DNA from: Paenibacillus nanensis
Lineage (GTDB): Bacteria; Bacillota; Bacilli; Paenibacillales; Paenibacillaceae
DNA: 64,000 nucleotides
Assembly: GCF_003583765.1 (NCBI RefSeq)
Contig: NZ_QXQA01000012.1
Location: forward strand, 1 to 64,000
Reading direction: 5' to 3'
The translations under genes and the position numbers were made by a program. This document shows positions 31,048 through 38,972 of this stretch, one piece after another; position 1 is the first letter of the stretch, and every line of letters begins with the position of its first letter. The notes beneath the pieces are model-generated. The model did no database searches, was not told the origin of the DNA, and saw only the letters and a list, made by a program, of their open reading frames with translations.

Positions 31048-31925
31048 GACTTCACTTCCTCAAGGCTTGCGGCGTTTCGGCGTCTGGAGCGTACCGCCGC
31101 AAATAGCGTGATCACAAGAACAATCGTTGCCGCGCCGATGCTTACCCAAATAAATCCGTTCCCGTATTGCTCCAGAAATTCCGGCTCCCATACCGCAAAG
31201 TTAATATCGGATTCCGCCAAAAATTCAGCTGCTGCCGCGATAAATATCGATACGATGGCAAGAATGAGAAGCCGGGGCTTCAAAATATCGCCCAGTGTGA
31301 CAGGGATGCGGCCATCTCTCGGTTTCATGCCGAGAAGCGGCTCGATTTTGCCATACAGACGCGGAACCAGGTACCAAGTCGGCAGCAGGGAGAAGAGGAT
31401 GCCCGTAATGATCATTGCATTTAAAAAGCCGATGCCTTCAATCAGCAGCATGCTTTCCGGAATGCCCGGCAATGTCTCCAGATCCTCAATGCCGAACCAT
31501 ACCTTCCCCATATCGACAATCGCGCCGAGCAGCTGGTCGATGCCGACGGCTACAAATGAAGCGACCGCCAATTGTCTGCGGTTTTTGGGATCTCTAACAA
31601 GCAGACCGGCTATGTACATCGCAAGGGTGAATTCAATGAATTTCTCCAGCTCGCCTAGCCCTCCGAATTGGCCGAGCAGCAATTCTCCGAAAATAACTTC
31701 GCCGAAGGATGCGCCAATAGCCGCATAGAGAGGATGGAACAGAATGCATAGCGTCAGCGGAATAAAGGCGAAGTATTCCACCTTAAGCTCGATGGGTCCA
31801 AGCTGGATGGACGGGATCAGCTCCGTGAACATGTTGGAAATGCCATACAGGGCCATCGATAGAATAAATACCATCAGCTTCTGGGATTGCGTCAACTCGT
31901 AACGATTTTTTAGCAAAGAACGCAT
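31044..31925 (-). CDS. Putative ECF substrate-binding (S) component
   Basis: A 293-residue integral membrane protein, first gene of the transporter operon, preceded by AAGGAGGGAA. The first 200 residues give about five to six helices with small-residue-rich segments (YAAIGASFGEVIFGE), as expected for an S component. A C-terminal extension adds two more helices (LLILAIVSIFIAAAAEF and GFIWVSIGAATIVLVITLF), longer than the usual 170-200 residues. The substrate cannot be assigned. Linkage to an RpiR-type regulator and a PHP phosphoesterase suggests a sugar-related or phosphorylated compound (inference). Confidence 0.7.
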   Translation of the reverse strand: MRSLLKNRYELTQSQKLMVFILSMALYGISNMFTELIPSIQLGPIELKVEYFAFIPLTLCILFHPLYAAIGASFGEVIFGELLLGQFGGLGELEKFIEFTLAMYIAGLLVRDPKNRRQLAVASFVAVGIDQLLGAIVDMGKVWFGIEDLETLPGIPESMLLIEGIGFLNAMIITGILFSLLPTWYLVPRLYGKIEPLLGMKPRDGRIPVTLGDILKPRLLILAIVSIFIAAAAEFLAESDINFAVWEPEFLEQYGNGFIWVSIGAATIVLVITLFAAVRSRRRNAASLEEVKS

Positions 31926-32033
31926 TCAAACTTCCCTCCTTGGTTAGTGCTTCGCTACCAATATAAGAGAGAACTGTTAACGGATAATCAAAATCATATA
32001 TGGTATTTGTAAATAAAATTTCAAAATAAAAAA

Positions 32034-32074
32034 ATGAAATATAATTTTCATCGTCTTTCATCCTATGCTATACT
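32034..32074 (+). promoter_or_regulatory. Palindromic operator and promoter of rpiR-type gene
   Basis: ATGAAATATAATTTTCAT (32034-32051) is an imperfect palindrome with arms ATGAAA and TTTCAT, like sites bound by MurR/RpiR regulators; another TTTCAT follows at 32056. A TATACT (32069-32074) downstream is the likely -10, with the palindrome covering the -35 region. The divergent transporter operon starts at 31925, so one site could control both directions. Confidence 0.5.
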
Positions 32075-32114
32075 CTGGTGGAAAGCTACATCGGGCCAAG
32101 GGAGAGTGCAAATA

Positions 32115-32960
32115 GTGGCGGACTTTCAATTCCGTGTCGAGCTGGATACCTTATCGAAAAGCCATCAGGCGATCGCCAATTATGTGATCGGCTCGCTGCA
32201 GCAAATACCGTATTGCACGGATGAAGATATTGCTCGCCAAGCCGGGGTGAGTACGGCTACGGTGTCGCGGTTCTGGCGGGCTGTCGGTTATGCCAATCTG
32301 AAAGCATTTAAGCTTGAGCTGCTGCAGGCCGGCCTATCGACGCCGGCGCGTAAGATGAAGCAGATTCTCCATAAGGTTGAGCATGATGAAGCCGACATAC
32401 TGGGAGAAATGATAGGGGTCGCGTCTTCGAACCTGTCCGGGACGGGCAAGAGAGTCGACCGCCGGCAGTTCGATCTAGCAATCGAAACGATTCACCGCGC
32501 GAGGAAGCTGTACCTCTATGGGGGAGGTCCTTCCGCCAGTGTTGCTGAACTGATGGCCTACCGGTTAAGCCGAATCGGCGTTGATGTCATCAGAATGGCG
32601 GTGTCCGGCAGGGAGCTGCTCGAGACGATGGTGCATGCCGGAAGCGGCGATGTCCTCTTCTTATTCGGGTTCGTCAAAAGAACGCCTGAGCTGACCGTTC
32701 TCCTGCAGCATGCAAAGGAAGCGGGATGCGTAACGGTACTCGTTACCGACTTGCTTGTGTCGGATATGCTCGCGCAAAGTGACTGCAAGCTGCAGATCGA
32801 TCGAGGAGAATGGGATGGCTTTCATTCCATGACGGCGCCGATTGCACTCACGGAAGCACTAGTTGTCGGCGTTACGAAGCTGCGGGGCCGGGAAGCGATG
32901 GAGAAGCTGGAGCGTCTTCATGCGCTGCGCAAGCGTTACGCCTCGCATCTGCCTAAATAA
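32115..32960 (+). CDS. MurR/RpiR family transcriptional regulator
   Basis: A 281-residue regulator. The N-terminal HTH_6 domain (about 1-75) has the helix-turn-helix around DEDIARQAGVSTATVSRFWR. A SIS sugar-phosphate isomerase-like domain covers about 120-260 (KLYLYGGGPSASVAELMAYR, VLFLFGFVKRT). RpiR regulators sense phosphorylated sugars. GTG 32115 is chosen because AAGGGAGAG precedes it; the frame extends upstream to 32034 without a binding site. It is divergent from the ECF operon, which it probably controls. Confidence 0.88.
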   Translation: MADFQFRVELDTLSKSHQAIANYVIGSLQQIPYCTDEDIARQAGVSTATVSRFWRAVGYANLKAFKLELLQAGLSTPARKMKQILHKVEHDEADILGEMIGVASSNLSGTGKRVDRRQFDLAIETIHRARKLYLYGGGPSASVAELMAYRLSRIGVDVIRMAVSGRELLETMVHAGSGDVLFLFGFVKRTPELTVLLQHAKEAGCVTVLVTDLLVSDMLAQSDCKLQIDRGEWDGFHSMTAPIALTEALVVGVTKLRGREAMEKLERLHALRKRYASHLPK

Positions 32961-32964
32961 AAGG

Positions 32965-33003
32965 AAAGCCCGCCTATTCTCTAAACGAGAAGCAGCGGGC
33001 TTT
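32965..33003. terminator. Bidirectional terminator
   Basis: AAAGCCCGC / GCGGGCTTT enclosing a smaller TTCTC / GAGAA stem, between convergent genes. Confidence 0.75.
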
Positions 33004-33008
33004 CGCTT

Positions 33009-33368
33009 TTACTTTATAAACCGAATGGTGAGCGGATAGCGGTAGATCTTGCCTTCGTTTGCCTTGACCGACGCCATAATCGTAAAGATCAGCCAGACGA
33101 TGAGAACTGCGAACAGCAGCAGGATTCCGATAAAGATTAAGCAAAGAATTCCCGCGACAATGCTGTAGATGACGATGCTGATATTGAAGTTGAGGGCTTC
33201 CTTGCCTTGGTCGTTCACGAACGGCGATTGATCTTTCTTAATAAGCCAGATTACTAGCGGGCCAATGATCATGCCAAGCGGAATGATAAAGCCGCTTAAC
33301 GCGAGCAGATGGCAGAGCATGCCCATCGTTCTCTCTTCGTTTGAAACCGGATAAAAGGGTTGATTCAA
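33009..33368 (-). CDS. DUF4870 family membrane protein
   Basis: A 119-residue, three- to four-helix membrane protein of the DUF4870 (Tic20-like) family. The signature is the N-terminal EERTMGMLCHLLALSGF, IGPLVIWLIKKDQSPFVNDQGKEALNF in the middle, and two hydrophobic segments after it. The function of the family is unknown. The start is TTG, with AGGAGG 8 nt upstream. It stands alone. Confidence 0.85.
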   Translation of the reverse strand: MNQPFYPVSNEERTMGMLCHLLALSGFIIPLGMIIGPLVIWLIKKDQSPFVNDQGKEALNFNISIVIYSIVAGILCLIFIGILLLFAVLIVWLIFTIMASVKANEGKIYRYPLTIRFIK

Positions 33369-33613
33369 GGGGTTAACCTCCTATAATCGACGAGGCGAAC
33401 TCGTCATGTGATTATGCGCTGTAGCATTATATGCATCTTGCCGTCCTGCGTAGTACAACATGCTGACCGAGAAAAAAATGTCATAAATGCTCAAAATCTG
33501 TATACGCAGCGCTATTCCTATAGTAGCAGAAATTTTTTGCGATGCAATCATTTTGATGAAATGTTATAGAGTGGCAGGCCAAGTTCAATAGAGGTGTGGA
33601 CGGCACGGGCTTT

Positions 33614-33720
33614 TTGACATTCCAGTATCTACATGGTATGGTAAGTGAAACTAGGCATTCCGTCTACCAGGCGGGGTGCCTCGGTCTATTTATAGGGGTT
33701 TTTTACATTAAAAGTAATCG
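33614..33720 (+). promoter_or_regulatory. Strong promoter and structured leader before antiporter genes
   Basis: TTGACA (33614-33619), 17 nt, TATGGT (33637-33642). The predicted transcript soon forms AGGCA..CGTC / GGCG..TGCCT (33652-33680 region) followed about 20 nt later by TTTTTT. The leader runs roughly 195 nt to the first small ORF. I could not match it to a known riboswitch class. The stretch 33369-33600 shows no gene. Confidence 0.5.
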
Positions 33721-33842
33721 CATTTAGGAGTCTGTATAGGAGGTGATGGGGGTTGGCTGAGGTTTCGTACTAACGGTTGGTTGGCGTGAGGGCGGAACAA
33801 TGGGATAAAAAGCTTCTGTAAGCGGAAGCGAGGTGAAACACG

Positions 33843-33971
33843 GTGAAGAAGGTGGATGATCCCGACAGAAAATACTACTTATTTTTCTTGTACCTCTCTG
33901 GTATTGGAACTGCTGTTATTATCCTCGGCGCAATCGGATTGACGATTTATTACGCGATGGGATGGGGGTGA
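33843..33971 (+). CDS. Small single-span membrane protein (42 aa)
   Basis: GTG start behind GAGGTG. The product begins MKKVDDPDRKYYLFFLYLSG and ends with a hydrophobic segment and AMGWG. It is one membrane helix with a charged N terminus. There is no known family. It is 4 nt upstream of the next small ORF, which supports translation of both. Its place before khtU suggests a small regulator or accessory subunit (inference; KhtS in Bacillus is larger and not similar). Confidence 0.5.
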   Translation: MKKVDDPDRKYYLFFLYLSGIGTAVIILGAIGLTIYYAMGWG

Positions 33972-33975
33972 CGGC

Positions 33976-34152
33976 ATGAAAACGAGCGATCGGCTGGAAG
34001 AGAAAGTGTGGAAATGTCTAGGCGCATTTTGTTATGAATGGCTGCAGCCAGCCGGCAACGAGAAGATGAAGCCGCGATGTCCAAGATGCAAGAAACCGAT
34101 GGTCTTAATGGGAAAAATGCAGAAAAAGCATCATCGGCCGAAGTTTCTATGA
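33976..34152 (+). CDS. Small zinc-ribbon-like protein (58 aa)
   Basis: ATG 33976, directly after the previous stop, with GGGGGTG as the binding site. It contains four cysteines: C14, C19, and the CPRC knuckle at 35-38, followed by a basic tail (KMQKKHHRPKFL). It could be a zinc ribbon that binds nucleic acid or protein. A different frame over 34038-34241 is open but has no binding site, so I prefer this one. Confidence 0.5.
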   Translation: MKTSDRLEEKVWKCLGAFCYEWLQPAGNEKMKPRCPRCKKPMVLMGKMQKKHHRPKFL

Positions 34153-34224
34153 CTCACGGGGAAAGACACTTCGTTAAATGTCTGAAAATTCCAAAAAGTA
34201 TAGAAATAGAAAGGATTGTTGAGC

Positions 34225-34299
34225 ATGGAAGAACAAAATGATCCGGGCTTTAAGCGCCAGGGGCGGGAGTACGCAGGACATATCTACGACGAACCATAG
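34225..34299 (+). CDS. Possible 24-aa peptide
   Basis: ATG with GAAAGGA about 12 nt upstream. It encodes a hydrophilic peptide starting MEEQNDPGFKRQGREY and ends 32 nt before the antiporter gene. It is too short to judge by composition. It may be a leader peptide or chance. Confidence 0.25.
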   Translation: MEEQNDPGFKRQGREYAGHIYDEP

Positions 34300-34331
34300 T
34301 TACGAAAACCGCATAGTGAGGTGATAGTCTT

Positions 34332-35555
34332 ATGGAGTATTTGGTCCTTGAGGTCGGCACCGCTTTGCTGTTAGTTGCTCTCGCATCGCTGCTGGCGGGG
34401 AAGCTGAAGCTCTCTATTGTGCCTTTTTTATTAATACTCGGTATGCTAGTCGGCCCCCACGCGCCTGTAATCGGCGTATTTGATTTTACCTTTATTCAGA
34501 GTCAGCCTGTCATTTCGTTTCTCGGAAGAATCGGCGTGCTGTTTCTACTGTTCTACATTGGGCTCGAGTTTTCGGTCTCCAAACTCATGAAATCAGGCCG
34601 AAGCATCGTGTTCGGGGGCTCCGTCTATGTGGCGCTCAATTTTGTCATTGGGCTCGCGTACGGTTTCTTGGTCAATTTCCCGCTCTACGAGACCTTAATT
34701 ATTGCCGGCATGCTGTCCGTCTCTTCTACCGCGATTGTAGCTAAGGTGCTGGTGGACTTGAAACGGACCGGAAATTCGGAGACGGAACTAATATTAGGCA
34801 TGATCTTGTTCGACGATCTGTTCCTTGCCGTCTTTCTGTCCATCATGTCGGGCTTGCTTCTCGGAGGGGCTACGTCGATAGGCGGCGTATTCCTATCTGT
34901 TGCCATTTCGATGGGGTATATGTTAATATTTTTTGTCATCGCTCGAAAAGGACCGCCTTTGTTGAATAAAATATTGAACATTACCTCGAATGAAATATTT
35001 ATCATTGTCGTCTTCTCGCTGCTTCTCTTCATCTCCGGCTTGTCGGAGAAGCTGCATGTGGCGGAAGCGATCGGCGCGCTGCTATTTGGTCTGGCGCTTT
35101 CGGAGACGGAACACAGCAAGAGGATTGAGCAGCTCGTCATTCCGTTCCGCGATTTTTTCGGCGCGGTGTTCTTCTTTAGCTTCGGTCTGAGCATAGATCC
35201 GACGACATTAGGCGAAGCGGCCTGGATTGCCGTTGGAGCGGTGCTTCTTACTATAATAGGCAATATAATGGCGGGGATGATTGCAGGTCGCAACGCGGGC
35301 CTGTCGTATAAGGCTTCAACCAATATCGGCCTGACCGTTATGGCTCGAGGGGAATTTACGATTATTGTCGCGAATTTAGGTTTATCCGCGGGCCTAATGC
35401 CTTTACTGAAGCCGTTCTCCGCCCTGTATGTATTGGTGCTGGCGATTGTGGGGCCTTTGTTGGCCAAGGAATCCAAGCCTATTTACAAGGGTCTAAATAA
35501 AGTGTTCAAATGGCATAAGGACAAAGAGACGGTATCCGTCGAAAAAGGGGTATAA
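34332..35555 (+). CDS. CPA2 family K+/H+ antiporter, KhtU-like
   Basis: A 407-residue membrane protein with about twelve helices, Na+/H+ exchanger fold of the CPA2 (KefB/KhtU) family. LLFYIGLEFSVSKL (about 76-89), the helix with the acidic pair ILFDDLFLAVFLSIMSG (about 158-174) and FFSFGLSIDPTTLGEAA are typical. In Bacillus KhtU exports K+ and is gated by KhtT. The ATG follows GAGGTGAT. It is 21 nt upstream of the KhtT-like gene; the order is the reverse of the Bacillus khtSTU operon. Confidence 0.87.
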   Translation: MEYLVLEVGTALLLVALASLLAGKLKLSIVPFLLILGMLVGPHAPVIGVFDFTFIQSQPVISFLGRIGVLFLLFYIGLEFSVSKLMKSGRSIVFGGSVYVALNFVIGLAYGFLVNFPLYETLIIAGMLSVSSTAIVAKVLVDLKRTGNSETELILGMILFDDLFLAVFLSIMSGLLLGGATSIGGVFLSVAISMGYMLIFFVIARKGPPLLNKILNITSNEIFIIVVFSLLLFISGLSEKLHVAEAIGALLFGLALSETEHSKRIEQLVIPFRDFFGAVFFFSFGLSIDPTTLGEAAWIAVGAVLLTIIGNIMAGMIAGRNAGLSYKASTNIGLTVMARGEFTIIVANLGLSAGLMPLLKPFSALYVLVLAIVGPLLAKESKPIYKGLNKVFKWHKDKETVSVEKGV

Positions 35556-35576
35556 ATTGTTATTGGAGGTCAAGCA

Positions 35577-36065
35577 ATGGGAACGATAAGGGAATGTGAT
35601 CTTCCCGGTATCGGGAGGAAATATCAGATCGAAACATCATGCGGCGATCAAATGGTGATCATCATCCATAATGATGGCAGACGGGAGATTTACCATTTTG
35701 AAGATGGCGAGCAAGAAGAGTGCATCTCTCAAGTGACGCTGGAAGACGAGGAGGCGAGGCAGATCGCTTCCATCATCGGCGGGATGACCTACAAGCCGAA
35801 GGCGTTGGAGACGATAGAGGTGACGCTGCAGCAGCTGATTATCGATTGGTTCAGGGTAGAACCTTCCTTCAAGTGCTTAAACAAAACGATCGCGGAGCTT
35901 GAGGTCCGGCAGCGAACGGGGGCCACGATCCTTGCGATTGTAGGGAAGAAGGAGCAGCGAATAAATCCTGGGCCGAACGAGCCGATTACCGCCGACACAA
36001 CGATTGTTGTGGCAGGCGAAAGAGAGCAGATTACAAGATTTAAGGAGCTGCTGCTGAACGGCTAA
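35577..36065 (+). CDS. TrkA-C domain regulatory subunit, KhtT-like
   Basis: A 162-residue soluble protein. A short N-terminal domain (about 1-70) is followed by an RCK_C/TrkA-C domain (about 75-160) with VRQRTGATILAIVGKKEQRINPGPNEPITADTTIVVAG-type sequence. KhtT gates KhtU and is known to bind c-di-AMP; a c-di-AMP riboswitch also occurs in this window near 60.4 kb. GGAGG precedes the ATG. Confidence 0.88.
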   Translation: MGTIRECDLPGIGRKYQIETSCGDQMVIIIHNDGRREIYHFEDGEQEECISQVTLEDEEARQIASIIGGMTYKPKALETIEVTLQQLIIDWFRVEPSFKCLNKTIAELEVRQRTGATILAIVGKKEQRINPGPNEPITADTTIVVAGEREQITRFKELLLNG

Positions 36066-36086
36066 TGCATATCGCTTTGAAGCGCC

Positions 36087-36126
36087 AGAAGAGCATCCGT
36101 TGTCGGGGGACAGCGGATGCTCTTCT
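36087..36126. terminator. Terminator after khtT-like gene
   Basis: AGAAGAGCATCCG / CGGATGCTCTTCT stem; it can serve the convergent gene as well. Confidence 0.8.
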
Positions 36127-36159
36127 ATTGAGGCTTGGCAGCTTCGTATATCCGAACGC

Positions 36160-36696
36160 TTAGACCTTTGCCTTCTTCGGCCAAATGCTGAAGCTGAAGC
36201 TGTACAGGAAGTCGATTGCGACGATAATGGACCAGAGCCGCAGCATGGCGAGCAGACTTTCGGTGCGGGAAGCGTCATCGACGTACCAGATCATACCGAG
36301 CAGAACGAGGCCTCCGATCAGCCAGGCCAGCAAATGGTACAGCCACATGCGCCGCTCGTAGCTTGCGTGCTCGGCGCCATACTTCGGCTTTGGCGCCGGA
36401 GCGGGGCCGCCGGCGAACCGGTGAGCGAAGCGGACATCGGCCCACTTTATCATCTTGTGGCCGTACGCGATGGATACTCCGATATAGATAGCGGAGATGC
36501 CGTGTATGGTTGTGGCAATTGCGCCTCCCCGAAGGTCGATAACTGTCGCGATAATGAGCACCAGATCAACGACCGGAGTCAGCAGCAGTAGAATCGCGCC
36601 CAGCGTTTTCATTCGCAGAAGGTAACGGCAGGCGAGGCCCGCCAGCACGAGAATCCAGAACCCGATTTCGCAGCCAATAATAAATGCGGTAACCAT
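36160..36696 (-). CDS. Hypothetical membrane protein
   Basis: A 178-residue protein with about five hydrophobic helices, a Pro/Lys linker (PAPAPKPKYG) between the third and fourth, and a basic C terminus (WPKKAKV). I do not recognise the family. ATG 36696 is chosen because AAAGGAGTG precedes it; an in-frame GTG at 36708 lies inside that site. It is divergent from a TetR regulator and is a likely target of it. Confidence 0.7.
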   Translation of the reverse strand: MVTAFIIGCEIGFWILVLAGLACRYLLRMKTLGAILLLLTPVVDLVLIIATVIDLRGGAIATTIHGISAIYIGVSIAYGHKMIKWADVRFAHRFAGGPAPAPKPKYGAEHASYERRMWLYHLLAWLIGGLVLLGMIWYVDDASRTESLLAMLRLWSIIVAIDFLYSFSFSIWPKKAKV

Positions 36697-36782
36697 AAGA
36701 GAAGACACTCCTTTTTTGATACAACTGTACTATAAAACGTAAACCTATTTTCGCACAAGTGTATTAAAAAAGCAAATCATGT

Positions 36783-36788
36783 TATACT
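36783..36788 (+). promoter_or_regulatory. -10 element of tetR-type gene, leaderless
   Basis: TATACT ends 6 nt before the ATG at 36795, and no ribosome-binding site exists between them. Transcription would start at or next to the start codon, so the mRNA is predicted to be leaderless. Confidence 0.5.
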
Positions 36789-36794
36789 AAAGAC

Positions 36795-37385
36795 ATGCCT
36801 AAAATTGTAGATCATGAAGAGCGACGGGAGCAGCTGGCGGAAGCGGCTTGGCGCGTCATACGCCGGGACGGAGTGGAGGGCGTATCCGTGCGCAGCGTCG
36901 CAGACGAGGCCGGGATGTCGCTCGGCTCGCTGCGGCACTATTTCACGACGCAGTCCGAGCTGCTGGAGTTTTCGATGCGGCTGGTTTCGGAGCGGGTCAA
37001 TCAAAGAATTCAAAACATAAGGTACAGCGGCAATCCTCGGCAGGATGTCGAGGCAATTGTCGGGGAGCTGGTGCCGCTCGACGAAGAGCGGCTAGCGGAA
37101 TGCGAGGTATGGCTCGCATTCGTCGGCAGCGCTTTGGCTCATCCGAAGCTTCGCGAGCTTAGTGAAGAGGTGCACGATTCTTTGTATCAGGGATTCCGAA
37201 GGATCGTGGACCCGCTTATTCAGCATGGGCTGGCGAAACCGGATATTGACGCCCATTTGGAAGCGATGCGTTTCCATGCCATGGTGGACGGGCTGGTTGT
37301 GCATGGCGTGATCCGCAAGCAGCTCGTGACGCCCGAGGAAATTCGCCGTGTCGTCAATTATCATTTGGACCGGATTCTCCTATAA
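36795..37385 (+). CDS. TetR family transcriptional regulator
   Basis: A 196-residue repressor-type protein. The N-terminal TetR HTH (about 8-55) contains GVEGVSVRSVADEAGMSLGSLRHYF. The C-terminal ligand domain resembles BetI-like regulators (WLAFVGSALAHPKLRELSEEVH). The inducer is unknown. No Shine-Dalgarno sequence precedes the ATG, and a -10 box sits 6 nt before it. The 98-nt divergent region contains similar half-sites ACAACTGTA and ACAAGTGTA that might form its operator. Confidence 0.88.
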   Translation: MPKIVDHEERREQLAEAAWRVIRRDGVEGVSVRSVADEAGMSLGSLRHYFTTQSELLEFSMRLVSERVNQRIQNIRYSGNPRQDVEAIVGELVPLDEERLAECEVWLAFVGSALAHPKLRELSEEVHDSLYQGFRRIVDPLIQHGLAKPDIDAHLEAMRFHAMVDGLVVHGVIRKQLVTPEEIRRVVNYHLDRILL

Positions 37386-37416
37386 TTGCGGCCATGGCGA
37401 ACGGAGCTTGAAGTGG

Positions 37417-37463
37417 AAAACAGCGGCCTTTTTCGTCCCGAAGGATGAGAAGGCCGCTGTTTT
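37417..37463. terminator. Bidirectional terminator
   Basis: AAAACAGCGGCCTT / AAGGCCGCTGTTTT, a strong stem with A and T runs on both sides, between convergent genes. Confidence 0.85.
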
Positions 37464-37477
37464 GGCAAGCTGCTAGA

Positions 37478-38026
37478 TTAACGGATAAACGTATTCGCCA
37501 CCCGCTCGGATTTCCTGAAGTACGGAATCCAGATGGCGCAGGTGATAGCGGATCGGATAATGTCGGAATAGGTGCTGGTGTCACCGCCGAGAATGCCTGT
37601 CGCGTTATCGATGACTTGAAGCAGCGCGGAGTCTGCGATCGTCAAGATCAGATTGCTGGCATAAAGCCAGATAAAGAATCGAGGAACAAACGATTTTTTC
37701 ATATAGAAGCAGACGAGCAGCACGGCTGCGGACAGCAGCAGCAGGACGCCGTACGCGGCTTCGAATAGCAGGAGCGGCCCCCATAAAGGATGATAGTACT
37801 CCGAGCCCGGCGTGGTAAATATGTCCCGCACATCGGGCTGGAAGGATGGAATGAAGGTTGTAAAGATCGAAGTAAAGCCGCCGATAATAGTGACGTACAG
37901 CCCGATTTGCACCAGGATCAGCCAGCCGCCTAAGCCGGAGACGCCGAGGGGCGCCAGCGCTTGATTTCTCTCTTCCTGAATCGTCGGTTCCAGAACGAAA
38001 CACTCCTTTAGAATTGCCTCTTCCAT
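37478..38026 (-). CDS. DUF2569 family membrane protein
   Basis: A 182-residue protein with four hydrophobic segments. It shows the DUF2569 hallmarks GLGGWLILVQIGLYVT near the N terminus and the C-terminal WIPYFRKSERVANTF. Function unknown. The ATG at 38026 has no good binding site, whereas AAAGGAG lies inside the first codons, 9 nt before an in-frame CTG (Leu12). Translation may therefore begin further in, at a non-standard codon. Confidence 0.82.
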   Translation of the reverse strand: MEEAILKECFVLEPTIQEERNQALAPLGVSGLGGWLILVQIGLYVTIIGGFTSIFTTFIPSFQPDVRDIFTTPGSEYYHPLWGPLLLFEAAYGVLLLLSAAVLLVCFYMKKSFVPRFFIWLYASNLILTIADSALLQVIDNATGILGGDTSTYSDIIRSAITCAIWIPYFRKSERVANTFIR

Positions 38027-38224
38027 TTATTTGATAAATGGCGCAATTCCCTCAAATATACCATCAAACAACAACTGTGTATAGATTTTTGGCTGGGCGG
38101 TCCTTATACCTTTTCTGCCCTATGGAACGGAAAGGTCCTCGCGTCCCGGGCCAATTCTCCAGGACCTTTGCCCTGCCGTTAGCCGAAACGTTTGAAAGAT
38201 GGTGTTCGAAATGTGACGGCATAA

Positions 38225-38243
38225 GAAAAGCCGAGGGGGCTCC
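38225..38243 (-). terminator. Terminator of excalibur gene
   Basis: An AAGCCG / CGGCTT based stem read on the minus strand, followed by TTTTCTT, 10 nt after the stop. Confidence 0.6.
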
Positions 38244-38254
38244 CTGCGGCTTGT

Positions 38255-38512
38255 TTATTTCTCGCAAGCGATCCCGTCTTTATCGCGGTCGCTCTTCTTA
38301 TTCGCTTCGTACAGTTCTTTCGAGACGTGAGGCTTGTGCTTCGTCTTGCCGCCCTTGTTTTTGACCTTGGCGTCCTTGGCCACGCCGCCGGGATAGTCCT
38401 TGTTCAAGGCGGTACAGTTCTTGTACGTCTTCGCCTTCTCCGCCGCGCTCGCCGAAAGGGAGCCGCCAAATACGAGCGATACCACAAGCAGTAACATAAG
38501 TGCCTTTTTCAT
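38255..38512 (-). CDS. Excalibur calcium-binding domain protein
   Basis: An 85-residue secreted protein: a signal peptide of about 24 residues (cleavage after SASA) followed by one excalibur domain. Diagnostic features are YKNCTALNKDYPGGVAK, VSKELYEANKKSDRDKDGIACE with the DxDxDG calcium loop, and two cysteines that should form a disulfide. The role is extracellular and otherwise unknown. GAAGGGAAA precedes the ATG. Confidence 0.9.
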   Translation of the reverse strand: MKKALMLLLVVSLVFGGSLSASAAEKAKTYKNCTALNKDYPGGVAKDAKVKNKGGKTKHKPHVSKELYEANKKSDRDKDGIACEK

Positions 38513-38594
38513 TTTCCCTTCATCCTCCCAAGAGACCGTGTTCCCATTAATGCCCTAACGATTTTTCGTCCACCCTGCGGATCGACTTGCATAG

Positions 38595-38632
38595 CAAAAA
38601 CCCTCCCGCACGAGAAATCTTGGAGGAGGGTT
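38595..38632 (-). terminator. tRNA-Arg terminator
   Basis: On the minus strand AACCCTCCTCC pairs with GGGAGGGTT, followed by TTTTTGC, 42 nt after the tRNA 3' end. Confidence 0.7.
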
Positions 38633-38673
38633 GTCATTGTCATTCAGGCAAACGGGACAAGGCTTATTATGAA

Positions 38674-38751
38674 TGGCGCGCCACGGCGGGATTCGAACCC
38701 GCGACGCACAGTTTAGGAAACTGTCGCTCTATCCTGCTGAGCTACGGGCGC
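38674..38751 (-). tRNA. tRNA-Arg(CCU)
   Basis: The anticodon loop TTCCTAA gives CCU. The D arm GCTCAGCAGGATAGAGC and T arm GCGGGTTCGAATCCCGC are regular and CCA is encoded. The acceptor 5' strand GCGCCCG pairs with CG-T-GGCGC: one unpaired T is inserted between two halves of the 3' strand, making 78 nt in total. Confidence 0.9.
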
Positions 38752-38972
38752 GCAACACTCCATATTTTATCATGGGGATTTAAGGGGTGCAAGCATCGTT
38801 CCGCCTTGGGTTGCAGGCAAAGACGGCGTAAAAGAAACGGGTAGAATTTAAAAAACTGTCGAGTGCTGGGACTTTATGTATTATAATGGAACTCGGTGTA
38901 GAGACATAGGCTATATTTCCTAGTTCTCTATTCCTTGTAATGCTAGTTTTATATTTCCGACAGGAGGGACGC

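Noticed and set aside
33649..33842. c-di-AMP or other known riboswitch before the KhtU-like gene
   Set aside because: The conserved ydaO blocks seen at 60.4 kb are absent here, and no other class could be matched by eye.
34038..34241. A 67-codon frame overlapping the zinc-ribbon-like ORF
   Set aside because: It starts inside the better-supported 58-codon ORF, has no binding site and its composition is uninformative.
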